14,095 nucleotides of DNA from Candidatus Hodarchaeota archaeon (lineage in GTDB: Archaea > Asgardarchaeota > Heimdallarchaeia > Hodarchaeales > Hodarchaeaceae): NCBI GenBank assembly GCA_016839665.1, contig JAEOTU010000117.1, positions 1 through 14,095 on the forward strand. The letters are read 5' to 3'. The first letter of the stretch is position 1. Each line of letters begins with the position of its first letter. The notes beneath the pieces are model-generated. The model had not been told where the DNA came from. It worked only from the letters and a program-made list of their open reading frames with translations, and did not search any database. The position numbers and the translations under genes were made by a program. Positions 1 to 7,723 of this stretch are shown here, in pieces.

Positions 1-416
1 ATTGTTGTGGTTAGAGTATCTTCAACTGACATAGACATGCGGTAGAATTCTTCGTATATGCTACTTGGAAGAGATTGTAATTGATAAAACCCTGAATCAT
101 ATTGTTTCATCGTAAATGGTAGGATATCACCAAACATGAAATCAAGAAACAGTTTCTCTTTAGTCTTTCCAGCTGGTGAGAAGCAGATTTCAGCCACTCC
201 TTCACAAATTTGTTGGAATAATTGAAATGAGTCGATATCTATATATGGTGGCAATTCAGTCATTACCCCTATTCCTTCCCGTGGTAACAGCATCAAAAAG
301 TCAGTAGTTCTATTGGTGATTTTGTAACGAATTCTATTGCGAGAAATTTCAAAATAGCCTCTATCTGCAACTATTAATTGTGTTTTTTTACTCACTATTT
401 CGAATGGAGGACACAT
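1..416 (-). CDS. N-terminal part of an unrecognised protein, truncated by the window edge
   Basis: The minus strand is open from an in-frame stop near 480 down to base 1, so at least 138 codons are visible and the C-terminus lies outside the window. The ATG at 416-414 gives a protein starting MCPPFEIVSKKTQL. In-frame TTG codons at 443-441 (preceded by AAGGAG, nine bases away) and 461-459 would add 9 or 15 residues (TGTAYFFV...), so the true start is uncertain. Codon use looks coding: mixed charged and aromatic residues, no low complexity. There is no signal peptide, transmembrane stretch or known motif. Visible features are an early beta-rich part (QLIVADRGYFEISRNRIRYK) and a later aromatic-rich part (FLDFMFGDILPF). 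The gene diverges from the GNAT fusion gene, so the two may share a control region. I do not recognise the family and assign no function. Confidence 0.6.
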   Translation of the reverse strand, partial: MCPPFEIVSKKTQLIVADRGYFEISRNRIRYKITNRTTDFLMLLPREGIGVMTELPPYIDIDSFQLFQQICEGVAEICFSPAGKTKEKLFLDFMFGDILPFTMKQYDSGFYQLQSLPSSIYEEFYRMSMSVEDTLTTT

Positions 417-587
417 GACAAAGAAATAGGCTGTTCCAGTCAAGCTAGGATTCTCCTTCAAGCACCTTTGATATCTTCTTTTTCAATTATTGGACTTACT
501 TTTAGTTTTTTTCTATAATATCTTAGCGAAATATAGTTTTATTCATATTGCCAGAAACCTAATTCTTAAGTTAGATTTGTCTTTTTC

Positions 588-595
588 TAATATAA
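588..595 (+). promoter_or_regulatory. Candidate TATA box for the GNAT fusion gene
   Basis: TAATATAA lies about 65 bp before the ATG at 658. With archaeal spacing of about 25 bp to the transcript start, the leader would be roughly 40 nt and the transcript would begin within the direct repeat that follows. The call is by position and base composition only, in an AT-rich region where chance matches are common. Confidence 0.25.
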
Positions 596-614
596 GTGAA
601 TCAATTCTCCGTCT

Positions 615-644
615 TGGATTTCAACTGGGTTTGATGGATTTCAA
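615..644. repeat. Pair of 10-bp direct repeats, two helical turns apart, before the GNAT fusion gene
   Basis: TGGATTTCAA occurs at 615-624 and again at 635-644, exactly 20 bp start to start, so both copies face the same side of the DNA helix. The second copy runs into a perfect 8-bp palindrome TCAATTGA at 641-648. The repeats end 13 bp before the ATG at 658 and lie downstream of the candidate TATA box. A repressor or other regulator site is a plausible reading. No binding protein is identified. Confidence 0.4.
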
Positions 645-657
645 TTGATTTATTTTA

Positions 658-3600
658 ATGATAACAAAGAAGCGAACTATCATGCAGAAGACTAATACTG
701 GAAAAAAACCAGTACCTTTTCCAGAGGACAATGTGGATCTAGTGCGTGTACTAGAGAAGTCTAGAAAAGATTTTGATGCGTTAGCACGTTGTTATAATTC
801 ATTTAAGGACCCAGATAGTTGGCCCGAAGGTTTTGGAGGAACCTTAAATTTTACGGGAGAGTACTTAGAAAAAGAAATGAAGGATCAGGATACAAATTCC
901 TACTTTATCGCTGTTGATCCTGAAAACAGAGAGAAAATAATCGGAGTAACATTCGTTAATCCAACATGGAATGTATCTAATGGTTATTATGTCCTTCTTC
1001 TTGGTGTAGATCCAATGTATCAGAGAAAAGGATTTGGTAAGATTCTATTATTGCGAGCGACTCAATATGCTACGGATGAAAATGCTCAACTCATAACTCT
1101 TCACACTTGGGGGGGAAATGTTAAAGCTCAACCTGTTTACAAACGTCAAGGCTACAAATGGCGCCCTAAGACATCTGCATACATGGAAAACTATCTCCCT
1201 CAAATCTTAAACAATCCTGTGGTTCAAACTTTCTTCCAAAACCTCAAATCTAATTGGTATAGTGTTTTCAAACCAGTAATTACACTAGAGCCTAATCTTG
1301 AATTTGAAGAGAAGATGGCTGTTTATGAATACTTATTTGAGGAGGCAAATCAGTCTCTTAAAGTATGGGTGGATAGAACAATCGGAAAAATCAACGGATT
1401 TCATTTAAAAACACCAGAAAATGTGGATCTTTGTATAAAAGCCAAAACACCTAATTCAGAAGCTTTCCTAGGCTTTGAGGAATTCCCCATAACACTAGAA
1501 ATGGAGAATAATGGAGAAATTTCACATGAAATATCTATTGAGGTCATGTCATCTGCTCAAATTGAATTAAAGAAGAATCAAGGGAAGTACTCGATCAAAC
1601 TAGGAGCTCAAACTAAAGAAGAAATCAAATTGAGCGGAACTTTTCTAGCAAATACAGCTGAATTGGATATGAATGAACATACACACACGTTCTCTGATCA
1701 CATAATAACATTTTCAGTAACAATGGATGGGATTGATTTCCCTTTAACAGTAGGAAAATGCCCAGTTAGCGCGATAAAGGTTCAAACTTTACCTCAGAAT
1801 TTTGAAACCATCCCCAATTATACAGTTACGGTTCCACTTTCTTTTCAGAATTATATGGGGGAGGAACAAGCCGTTGTAGTTAAAGTGAAAGATGGAATCT
1901 TTGCTAAATTTGAGCAACATCAAAATAAAGTACAGATTTCTCCATATGACACGACACTGAATTTTATTACACGAATAGGGGATACAGCTACCACAGTCGA
2001 TGAATTTGATGTAGAAGTTATGACTCTTGAAGGAAAAATACTTTCAACAACAAAGATACCAATCATTATCTTTAAAGATAGCAAAACAGTTTCCTATGAG
2101 TTTAACCAACAAATTTTCGTTGAAAACAAACATGTTCGTGTCTCTTTGTATAAGAATCCTCAACCAGGTAGCAATGAAGTTATTATTACGGACAAACTTC
2201 GGAAACTGAAAGTAAAAGGGCATGGCCCAGTTTTAGGATATCCTTTTGATGATGAAGGGTCAGAATTTTTTACTCTAGAGCTTATTCATGAAATTAAGGA
2301 AGGAGACAATGGACTGTGGTTAAAAAGTTACGCTCATTCAAAGAAGAAACCAGGAGTTAAGTTAACCCGAGAAATTTTCCTTCCAGATGATTCTGATCCT
2401 ATAGGTTTCTTTTGGACCGTTGAAAATACCTCGAATGAACTCAAGTCAAATTTAGGCGTTCAGAGCTCCACTTATTGGTGGCCTCAGGAAATGTCTAATC
2501 GAACACGTGTCTATCCTCTACAAGAAGGGATAGTTCACCTTGATTTCTTCGGATTTTCAATTGATATGGGAAAAAATCCTTCTGAATTTAAAGAAGGATG
2601 GCAAGCATCTGAATTTAGTGGTGGATGGCTTGGATGTCTATTTGATCCTGAAAAGATTGACAAAATTGACATCGGAAGGTTTTTCCCTCGAATAGATCAC
2701 AAAATTCCCACTTTAAAACCTGGTGATAGTTATACAGTTTCACCAGTTTGGTACACATTTGCTGATTCGTGGCAACAAATTAAAAAAACTTGGGAAGATG
2801 TTTACAAGCATTCTCCTTCTAATAAACTCAAACATTTTCTTGAGTCGAAGTCACACGCAAAATTTGGATTATTAGATGGTGAGTTGGTTTGTCAAAGCTT
2901 ATTTTTAGAGAATAAACAGCAGGAAATCGAAGTCGGTTTTGATGCTTTTCGTAAAACAACTCCTAAAGGCAAATTTGAATTAATAGTTGATGCTCTTCAA
3001 ACTAATGTCAAGATAGATATTCCAGAAATAGAGACTCAAATCTGGAGAGAAAAAGTAAAAATTCCAATTTCTAATCTAAACAAACCTATCTCGGGTAATC
3101 TTACCTTTGATTCGCTTACAAGGATACACAAGTTACCTATTTCTCTGGCATTTTACAATAAATCAAAAAAAGTTGAAATAGAAAGAAAAAAGGCAGCTAA
3201 TTACATCGAAGTCAATAATAGTTTCCTTACCTTTCGTGCTAGTGAACAACATCGTGGGCAAATCTTCTATCTCTCTTTAGAAGGAAGTGATAATTATCTA
3301 TTGACATTTTTCCCTGAAATTAAACCTTTTCTTTGGTTCAACAAGTTCTATGGTGGAATAGGTACAACTCTTAGGCCAGCTTTCACTTGGGAAATCGAAG
3401 ATTTCAATAAACTCAAATTCACATCTTACAAAGTTGATAAAGGCTTATGGAGAGGAGTTGGGTTTAAATCGGATACTATAGACTATTCTCCAAAAATCAA
3501 AGGCCTCCAAGTTGCTACAAATTTCCTTACTCTACCTGAATCACCTTATCTACTTGTCCATCAGCTCTTAACTAATCACTCTGGTGTAAAGCGAGACTTC

Positions 3601-3990
3601 CATATTCAAGTACAGGCATCTTTCGAGACTTCCAAGACTAATGAAGATCGATATTACGTCAGATCAAGCAATGAGATCGCAACATATCAACTACAGGAAT
3701 GGGAATCTCGTGTTTGGCTTGAAAGAGATCCCTATCCTAAATGGACTGCCTTCCATAAAGCAGGAAATAAGTACATTACAGCAGCTATTATTCCATTTAG
3801 GCAATTTTCCGAGTATGTTGCTCCATATGCACCTAATTTGTCTATTGCCTATCTTAGTATGATTGGAAATGGTTTAACAATACAACCAAGGAAGACTCAA
3901 AATTTTTATACTCTATTTCTATTTACTGATAGTCTAAACATTATTGAGCCCTTTACTTCTAGTAATCTACGCAATATTCTCCCAAAATAA
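658..3990 (+). CDS. Giant GNAT acetyltransferase fused to a long beta-rich region
   Basis: The protein has 1110 residues. Residues about 25-175 form a GNAT N-acetyltransferase domain. The acetyl-CoA loop is QRKGFG (122-127) after the strand YYVLLLGVDP, and a second signature QPVYKRQGY (158-166) matches the usual 'xxxYxxxGF' end of GNAT folds. It would move an acetyl group from acetyl-CoA to an amine; the acceptor is unknown. The remaining 900-plus residues look like beta-sandwich modules: about 250-370 and 380-480 are Ig/CARDB-like, and about 490-730 and 860-1100 may be two related sandwich domains of the sugar-binding, mutarotase-like kind, judged only from strand pattern and many aromatics. 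There is no signal peptide or membrane span, so it is probably cytoplasmic. No clear ribosome site precedes the ATG at 658; Met9 at 682 is an alternative start, also without one. GNAT assignment is firm; the rest is descriptive. Confidence 0.88.
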   Translation: MITKKRTIMQKTNTGKKPVPFPEDNVDLVRVLEKSRKDFDALARCYNSFKDPDSWPEGFGGTLNFTGEYLEKEMKDQDTNSYFIAVDPENREKIIGVTFVNPTWNVSNGYYVLLLGVDPMYQRKGFGKILLLRATQYATDENAQLITLHTWGGNVKAQPVYKRQGYKWRPKTSAYMENYLPQILNNPVVQTFFQNLKSNWYSVFKPVITLEPNLEFEEKMAVYEYLFEEANQSLKVWVDRTIGKINGFHLKTPENVDLCIKAKTPNSEAFLGFEEFPITLEMENNGEISHEISIEVMSSAQIELKKNQGKYSIKLGAQTKEEIKLSGTFLANTAELDMNEHTHTFSDHIITFSVTMDGIDFPLTVGKCPVSAIKVQTLPQNFETIPNYTVTVPLSFQNYMGEEQAVVVKVKDGIFAKFEQHQNKVQISPYDTTLNFITRIGDTATTVDEFDVEVMTLEGKILSTTKIPIIIFKDSKTVSYEFNQQIFVENKHVRVSLYKNPQPGSNEVIITDKLRKLKVKGHGPVLGYPFDDEGSEFFTLELIHEIKEGDNGLWLKSYAHSKKKPGVKLTREIFLPDDSDPIGFFWTVENTSNELKSNLGVQSSTYWWPQEMSNRTRVYPLQEGIVHLDFFGFSIDMGKNPSEFKEGWQASEFSGGWLGCLFDPEKIDKIDIGRFFPRIDHKIPTLKPGDSYTVSPVWYTFADSWQQIKKTWEDVYKHSPSNKLKHFLESKSHAKFGLLDGELVCQSLFLENKQQEIEVGFDAFRKTTPKGKFELIVDALQTNVKIDIPEIETQIWREKVKIPISNLNKPISGNLTFDSLTRIHKLPISLAFYNKSKKVEIERKKAANYIEVNNSFLTFRASEQHRGQIFYLSLEGSDNYLLTFFPEIKPFLWFNKFYGGIGTTLRPAFTWEIEDFNKLKFTSYKVDKGLWRGVGFKSDTIDYSPKIKGLQVATNFLTLPESPYLLVHQLLTNHSGVKRDFHIQVQASFETSKTNEDRYYVRSSNEIATYQLQEWESRVWLERDPYPKWTAFHKAGNKYITAAIIPFRQFSEYVAPYAPNLSIAYLSMIGNGLTIQPRKTQNFYTLFLFTDSLNIIEPFTSSNLRNILPK

Positions 3991-4026
3991 CAAAGTATAC
4001 TATTTCTCTTAAAATCACGATCTTCT

Positions 4027-4058
4027 AAAGACTCTAATAAGTGTATATTCAAGTCTTT
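4027..4058. repeat. 7-bp inverted repeat around the likely uvrC promoter
   Basis: AAAGACT (4027-4033) and AGTCTTT (4052-4058) are perfect inverted copies separated by 18 bases, and the TATA-like sequence lies between them. As RNA it would be a 7-bp stem with a large loop; as DNA it could be a dimeric regulator site. It could also serve as the end of the upstream transcript, although no T-tract follows it. Confidence 0.35.
4041..4050 (+). promoter_or_regulatory. Candidate TATA box for uvrC
   Basis: GTGTATATTC lies about 65 bp before the uvrC start in a 122-bp spacer. Transcription would begin near 4070, giving a leader of about 40 nt that includes the ribosome binding site. The call rests on position and base composition only. 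Confidence 0.3.
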
Positions 4059-4101
4059 GAGTACAAAAATAACATGGATTACATTTAAGCAGCTGATTTA
4101 T

Positions 4102-4105
4102 GAGG
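4102..4105 (+). promoter_or_regulatory. Ribosome binding site of uvrC
   Basis: GAGG, seven bases before the ATG at 4113, matches the anti-Shine-Dalgarno end of archaeal 16S rRNA. It supports 4113 rather than the nearby ATG at 4122 (Met4). Confidence 0.55.
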
Positions 4106-4112
4106 AAATTAA

Positions 4113-5978
4113 ATGAATAGTATGCCTTCTGAGGTCTCTTCTTTAGAGTCTATTTTGAAAACACTCCCACCTCAGCCAGGAATCTATCTCATGTTAAACA
4201 ATAAAGATAAGATTATCTATATTGGCGCAGCATCCAACCTTAAAAAACGTGTAAAATCATATTTTCGAAAGGATTTAATCGATTCAAAAACTAGGCGTTT
4301 AGTTTCCAAAATTAAATCAATAGATTATGAAATTCACGAATCTGAAGAAGCTGCTTTTTTACGAGAACGAGAACTGATCCGGATTCACACCCCAAGGTTT
4401 AATTTTCAGTTTTTAGATGACAAAGAATACCCAATGATCCAAATAACAGCACCTTCTACCACAGAACTTTTTTCTCGTCTATTTATTGTCCGAAGTATTA
4501 AAAATCAAGATGATTGGTTTTTTGGCCGAAAAACTGATGTCAAAGCTCTTCGTGCATCAGTACGTTCTTTACGAAAAATTTTTCCAATCGCTAATAAGAC
4601 CTATTGTTTTAGAACGAAAAATTTTTGTCTTGATCATTCTATAAAACGGTGTTCTGCTCCGTGTGTGGGGAAAATACCCAAGGATGAATACCAACAGATT
4701 GTTGAACAATTCGTTTTGTTTTTAGAGGGGAAAAGGAAGGATTTAATGGAAATACTATATCAAGAGATGGATCAGTCTTCTACAAACCTAGATTTTGAAC
4801 AAGCAGCAAAGATTCGAGATCGCATCGCTCAAATTGAGGCTACTATTGATACTCAGAAAGGTCTCCCTCAACCAAGGGATAAAGATGTCATTATCCTCCT
4901 AGAAGATACCAACCATTATATGTTATTGATTTTCTGGATTCGAGATGAAGTTGTTGTAAACTCTGAAGTAAATTATCTCGGTATTCTCGAAGCCTTGCCT
5001 GAATCAGAGATAATCAAGTCATTCATCAATAATTATTATATGAGAACTGATTTCATTCCATTTTTGATAGAAATTTCAAATGAAATGACAGAAGAGATTG
5101 AGATTTTGGAAATTTGGCTTTCTAAGAAACAGGGAAGAAGCATTAGAATTAAATTTAACCCAGAAATTGTCAATAACGCCCTTCTTAAAAGCCATGTTCT
5201 TCGTTTCAAATTAGATCTTGGTGAAAAAGTAAGATCAATTCGTAAGAAAGAAGAAATTCAGCAAGATGCTCTTTTTGAGCTACAAAATCATTTAAACCTT
5301 CCATCACTCCCTCGACGTATTGAAACATTTGATATTTCTAATATTCAAGGAATACTTTCAGTAGGATCCATGGTTGTCTTTCAGGATGGGTTGCCAGAAA
5401 AATCAGAATATCGTCGTTTTCAAATCAAGTATACGAAATCTGAACCCAACGATGTTGCAATGCTTCAAGAGGTTTTAACTCGTCGTCTTAAACATGATGA
5501 CCCCAAATTTGCATCTTCTACACCAGATTTATTATTAATTGATGGAGGTAAGCCTCAAGTGAATGCTGCTTATAATGTATTGTTACAATGTAATAAGACA
5601 ATTCCTGTTATTGGTCTAGCAAAGAAAGAGGAAGAAGTTTTTCTCCCAAAAAAGAAAACTCCACTTCCTATTCCTCGAGATAGTGTCGCATTACAGTTAC
5701 TCAAACAATGTCGAGATGAGGCTCATCGTTTTGCTATCACCTATCACAAGAAAAGGAGATTATTACAGCCCAAATCACAATTAGATCAAATTGAGGGTGT
5801 TGGATCAAAACGGAGAAATACCCTATTGCAGCATTTTAGGGATTTAAGCGGAATTCGAGAAGCCACAGTTGATGAACTGTGTCTGGTTGAAGGAATCAGT
5901 CGTGCAATAGCAGAACGAATTTATATTTTTTTCAGAACTAAGCAGCAGTCAGAATTGAAAAAAGAAATCTTGGAATAG
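4113..5978 (+). CDS. uvrC: Excinuclease ABC subunit UvrC
   Basis: UvrC makes both cuts around damaged bases in nucleotide excision repair, working with UvrA and UvrB on DNA. At 621 residues it is full length. The N-terminal GIY-YIG nuclease (3' cut) has GIY at 23-25, YIG at 36-38, Arg46 and the metal-binding Glu85. Four cysteines, Cys165, Cys172, Cys180 and Cys184, match the family's iron-sulfur site. A UVR motif for UvrB contact lies at about 219-245 (LDFEQAAKIRDRI). The RNase-H-like nuclease (5' cut) keeps Asp407, Asp477 (LLIDGGKPQ) and His538 (DEAHRF). Two helix-hairpin-helix motifs close the protein (about 555-610). The usual DISH after the first catalytic Asp is DISN here. No uvrA or uvrB is in the window. 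UvrC in archaea is generally attributed to transfer from bacteria. It appears to be transcribed alone. Confidence 0.97.
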   Translation: MNSMPSEVSSLESILKTLPPQPGIYLMLNNKDKIIYIGAASNLKKRVKSYFRKDLIDSKTRRLVSKIKSIDYEIHESEEAAFLRERELIRIHTPRFNFQFLDDKEYPMIQITAPSTTELFSRLFIVRSIKNQDDWFFGRKTDVKALRASVRSLRKIFPIANKTYCFRTKNFCLDHSIKRCSAPCVGKIPKDEYQQIVEQFVLFLEGKRKDLMEILYQEMDQSSTNLDFEQAAKIRDRIAQIEATIDTQKGLPQPRDKDVIILLEDTNHYMLLIFWIRDEVVVNSEVNYLGILEALPESEIIKSFINNYYMRTDFIPFLIEISNEMTEEIEILEIWLSKKQGRSIRIKFNPEIVNNALLKSHVLRFKLDLGEKVRSIRKKEEIQQDALFELQNHLNLPSLPRRIETFDISNIQGILSVGSMVVFQDGLPEKSEYRRFQIKYTKSEPNDVAMLQEVLTRRLKHDDPKFASSTPDLLLIDGGKPQVNAAYNVLLQCNKTIPVIGLAKKEEEVFLPKKKTPLPIPRDSVALQLLKQCRDEAHRFAITYHKKRRLLQPKSQLDQIEGVGSKRRNTLLQHFRDLSGIREATVDELCLVEGISRAIAERIYIFFRTKQQSELKKEILE

Positions 5979-6009
5979 GTAATGTGAGCTATTGATATAA
6001 CTAAATCAG

Positions 6010-6022
6010 TTCTGTTGTTTTT
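6010..6022 (+). terminator. Possible T-rich terminator after uvrC
   Basis: TTCTGTTGTTTTT lies about 30 bp after the uvrC stop, in the 56-bp gap between two converging genes. Archaeal transcription often ends at T-rich tracts without a hairpin. There is no matching T-tract for the opposing operon in this gap. Confidence 0.25.
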
Positions 6023-6034
6023 CGATATGATATG

Positions 6035-7723
6035 CTAGACTATAGTAATGCCCTTAGTCCTCTTTTGTTCTATTAGAAGAATCCCTTCGCGTTTTAGGAT
6101 CGTTTTAACTCTATCTTTCTCTTGTATAGGATTTCCAGTATCTTCATCGATAGCTAAGCATTTGCCGTTGATAATTGCTGTGTTAATCTCTCCTCGTGCT
6201 GCTGATAATCCTTTAAGATGAGGTGCGTCAAGAATACCCATTTTCACGGCCTTGGTTAAAGTTGGAGAATGGACAAATGGGTCTTCAACTCCTTCATCAG
6301 CAATACTATTGATGGCTCTTAAAATATAATTTGTATCGGTTATAAGCTGTTGTTTATATTCCTCTAGCTTGTGATCAAGCGAAATACTTGGTAATCCTCT
6401 TATCGAATTGGCTACCACTTTTCGAGCAATTTTAGCACTCTCAATGATGTCATCTGGGGTAGCAGCATGATCTGCTTCGCAATAACTAACGACATGTACA
6501 ATATGAGGTTTCAAGAACATTGCCATTTGTATACTAGAAGCTAGCTGCCCCTTGGCAAGATAAGGATCTTCAGGAAAACTAAAAAGTCCACTACGAACCT
6601 GACGATAAGAAGTGAAATTTTTATCGTGTAGATTTTCGATCATCTCAGTTTTTGCTAGCATTTTAGCGATGTCGAACCGTGGGGAAATACGCAAAGGTGT
6701 ATCAAACATAAGCTGAGATATATAACTCTTTACTCCTGCTAGTTTCGCATTGTAGGCTCCCAAAAACGCAGCTGTCACTGCAATCGCATCTGAAGCAGAT
6801 CTTAAGCTCCAATGATGCGACTCATTTGCTTCAAAGGGAATGTTTCTTACACCGTGCCATTTCATATTCGCCTGATTTTCGTTGATAGCTTCTAATAGTG
6901 TTCTTGGACTACGACCATCCAGTTCCGAGTACCAAAAGAGGGGAGTTGCTCCCCATGCATTGTTGATAGTCCTAGTTAGCAATTCTGCCATATCAGTCAA
7001 GTTTTGTGTTCCAGAATAGCATCGTAAGAGAGGAAAGTTGCCACATCTCGAGGCTTCATAGAAACTTGAAAGATCCTCTTCAGATCGGATAGGAACACCA
7101 CCAGCCCCATTTTCAGATTTTTTCATCTCTTGAGGGTGAAAGTAACTTTCTTGGAAGTTTTGGTCAGGCCCAATTGATATTATGTCAACTACTTTGGCTT
7201 GTGCAATTTTATGTATGCCTTTCCGCGTCTTCTCAACAGAGGGAACTCCGAAATGAGCTCGTAAGATGGGGAAAGGATCCTTAAATTCAATTCGTTCAAT
7301 CAAAGTTTGAGGAAAATCAATTTTCGTCGTTTTTTGCTGATTTAAAGTTCTTAAAAAGCTCAAAACATCGTCTTCAGTTGCTGAACCATCAAAATAAAAG
7401 TCAAATAATCCTAATGGTTCAATAGCTTTACAGACTGGTGTGGTTCCTCCAAAAATCCAATTTTTTTCTTTCATTTCTGGAGTTAATTTCTTCTTAAATT
7501 CTTTTACAATCGAAACTGCTGCATCTGAAGTCAATCGATAACTCAAAGCAATTATTTTAGGAGTTTTAGCTGTTATTGCTTGAATGATTTCATCTACTGT
7601 ATTAGGAGGTCTTAAGAATATGGTCTTATATCCTTGTTGTTGAGCTAGTTGCATAAAATTGTAGATTCCGGCAATGTGTGCACACGATCCAAGAGTGGCA
7701 CAAAGAATCATTTTTTGTCTCAT
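6035..7723 (-). CDS. Cobalamin-dependent mutase-like protein with fused B12-binding domain
   Basis: Residues about 5-125 form a B12-binding Rossmann domain: CAHIAG at 14-19 stands where the family has DxHxxG, so His16 is the expected lower cobalt ligand; Ser61 (ALSYRLTS) and the GG at 92-93 occupy the other usual tail-binding positions. Residues about 145-510 resemble the barrel subunit of glutamate/methylaspartate mutase (GlmE/MutE) and the related aminomutases. The end (TKAVKMGILDAP, then ARGEINTAIINGK) matches the GlmE C-terminal pattern of VK-G-DIP followed by a redox-neutral tail. It would carry out a radical rearrangement with adenosylcobalamin; the substrate is unknown, and no PLP lysine could be placed. 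In GlmE the B12 domain is a separate subunit, whereas here it is fused at the N-terminus. The ATG overlaps the upstream stop as ATGA, implying translational coupling. GAGGA abuts this ATG, so Met5 is an alternative start. Confidence 0.72.
   Translation of the reverse strand: MRQKMILCATLGSCAHIAGIYNFMQLAQQQGYKTIFLRPPNTVDEIIQAITAKTPKIIALSYRLTSDAAVSIVKEFKKKLTPEMKEKNWIFGGTTPVCKAIEPLGLFDFYFDGSATEDDVLSFLRTLNQQKTTKIDFPQTLIERIEFKDPFPILRAHFGVPSVEKTRKGIHKIAQAKVVDIISIGPDQNFQESYFHPQEMKKSENGAGGVPIRSEEDLSSFYEASRCGNFPLLRCYSGTQNLTDMAELLTRTINNAWGATPLFWYSELDGRSPRTLLEAINENQANMKWHGVRNIPFEANESHHWSLRSASDAIAVTAAFLGAYNAKLAGVKSYISQLMFDTPLRISPRFDIAKMLAKTEMIENLHDKNFTSYRQVRSGLFSFPEDPYLAKGQLASSIQMAMFLKPHIVHVVSYCEADHAATPDDIIESAKIARKVVANSIRGLPSISLDHKLEEYKQQLITDTNYILRAINSIADEGVEDPFVHSPTLTKAVKMGILDAPHLKGLSAARGEINTAIINGKCLAIDEDTGNPIQEKDRVKTILKREGILLIEQKRTKGITIV

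Larger units (their letters stand above)
417..657. other. Divergent intergenic region between the left-edge gene and the GNAT fusion gene
   Basis: This AT-rich spacer holds no convincing gene beyond the possible TTG-start extension of the left-edge gene. It contains TATA-like stretches at 510-521 (usable toward the left gene) and 588-595 (toward the right gene), and a 10-bp direct repeat plus a palindrome just before the right gene. It looks like a two-way control region. Confidence 0.5.

Noticed and set aside
2027..3862. Two short plus-strand frames inside the GNAT fusion gene
   Set aside because: They are out-of-frame readings of a single long coding region and lack start signals.
6035..7723. 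Reading the B12 protein as a methionine synthase or corrinoid methyltransferase
   Set aside because: There is no zinc-binding, pterin-binding or activation domain, and the C-terminal pattern fits the GlmE/OraE mutase group better; the exact reaction remains open.
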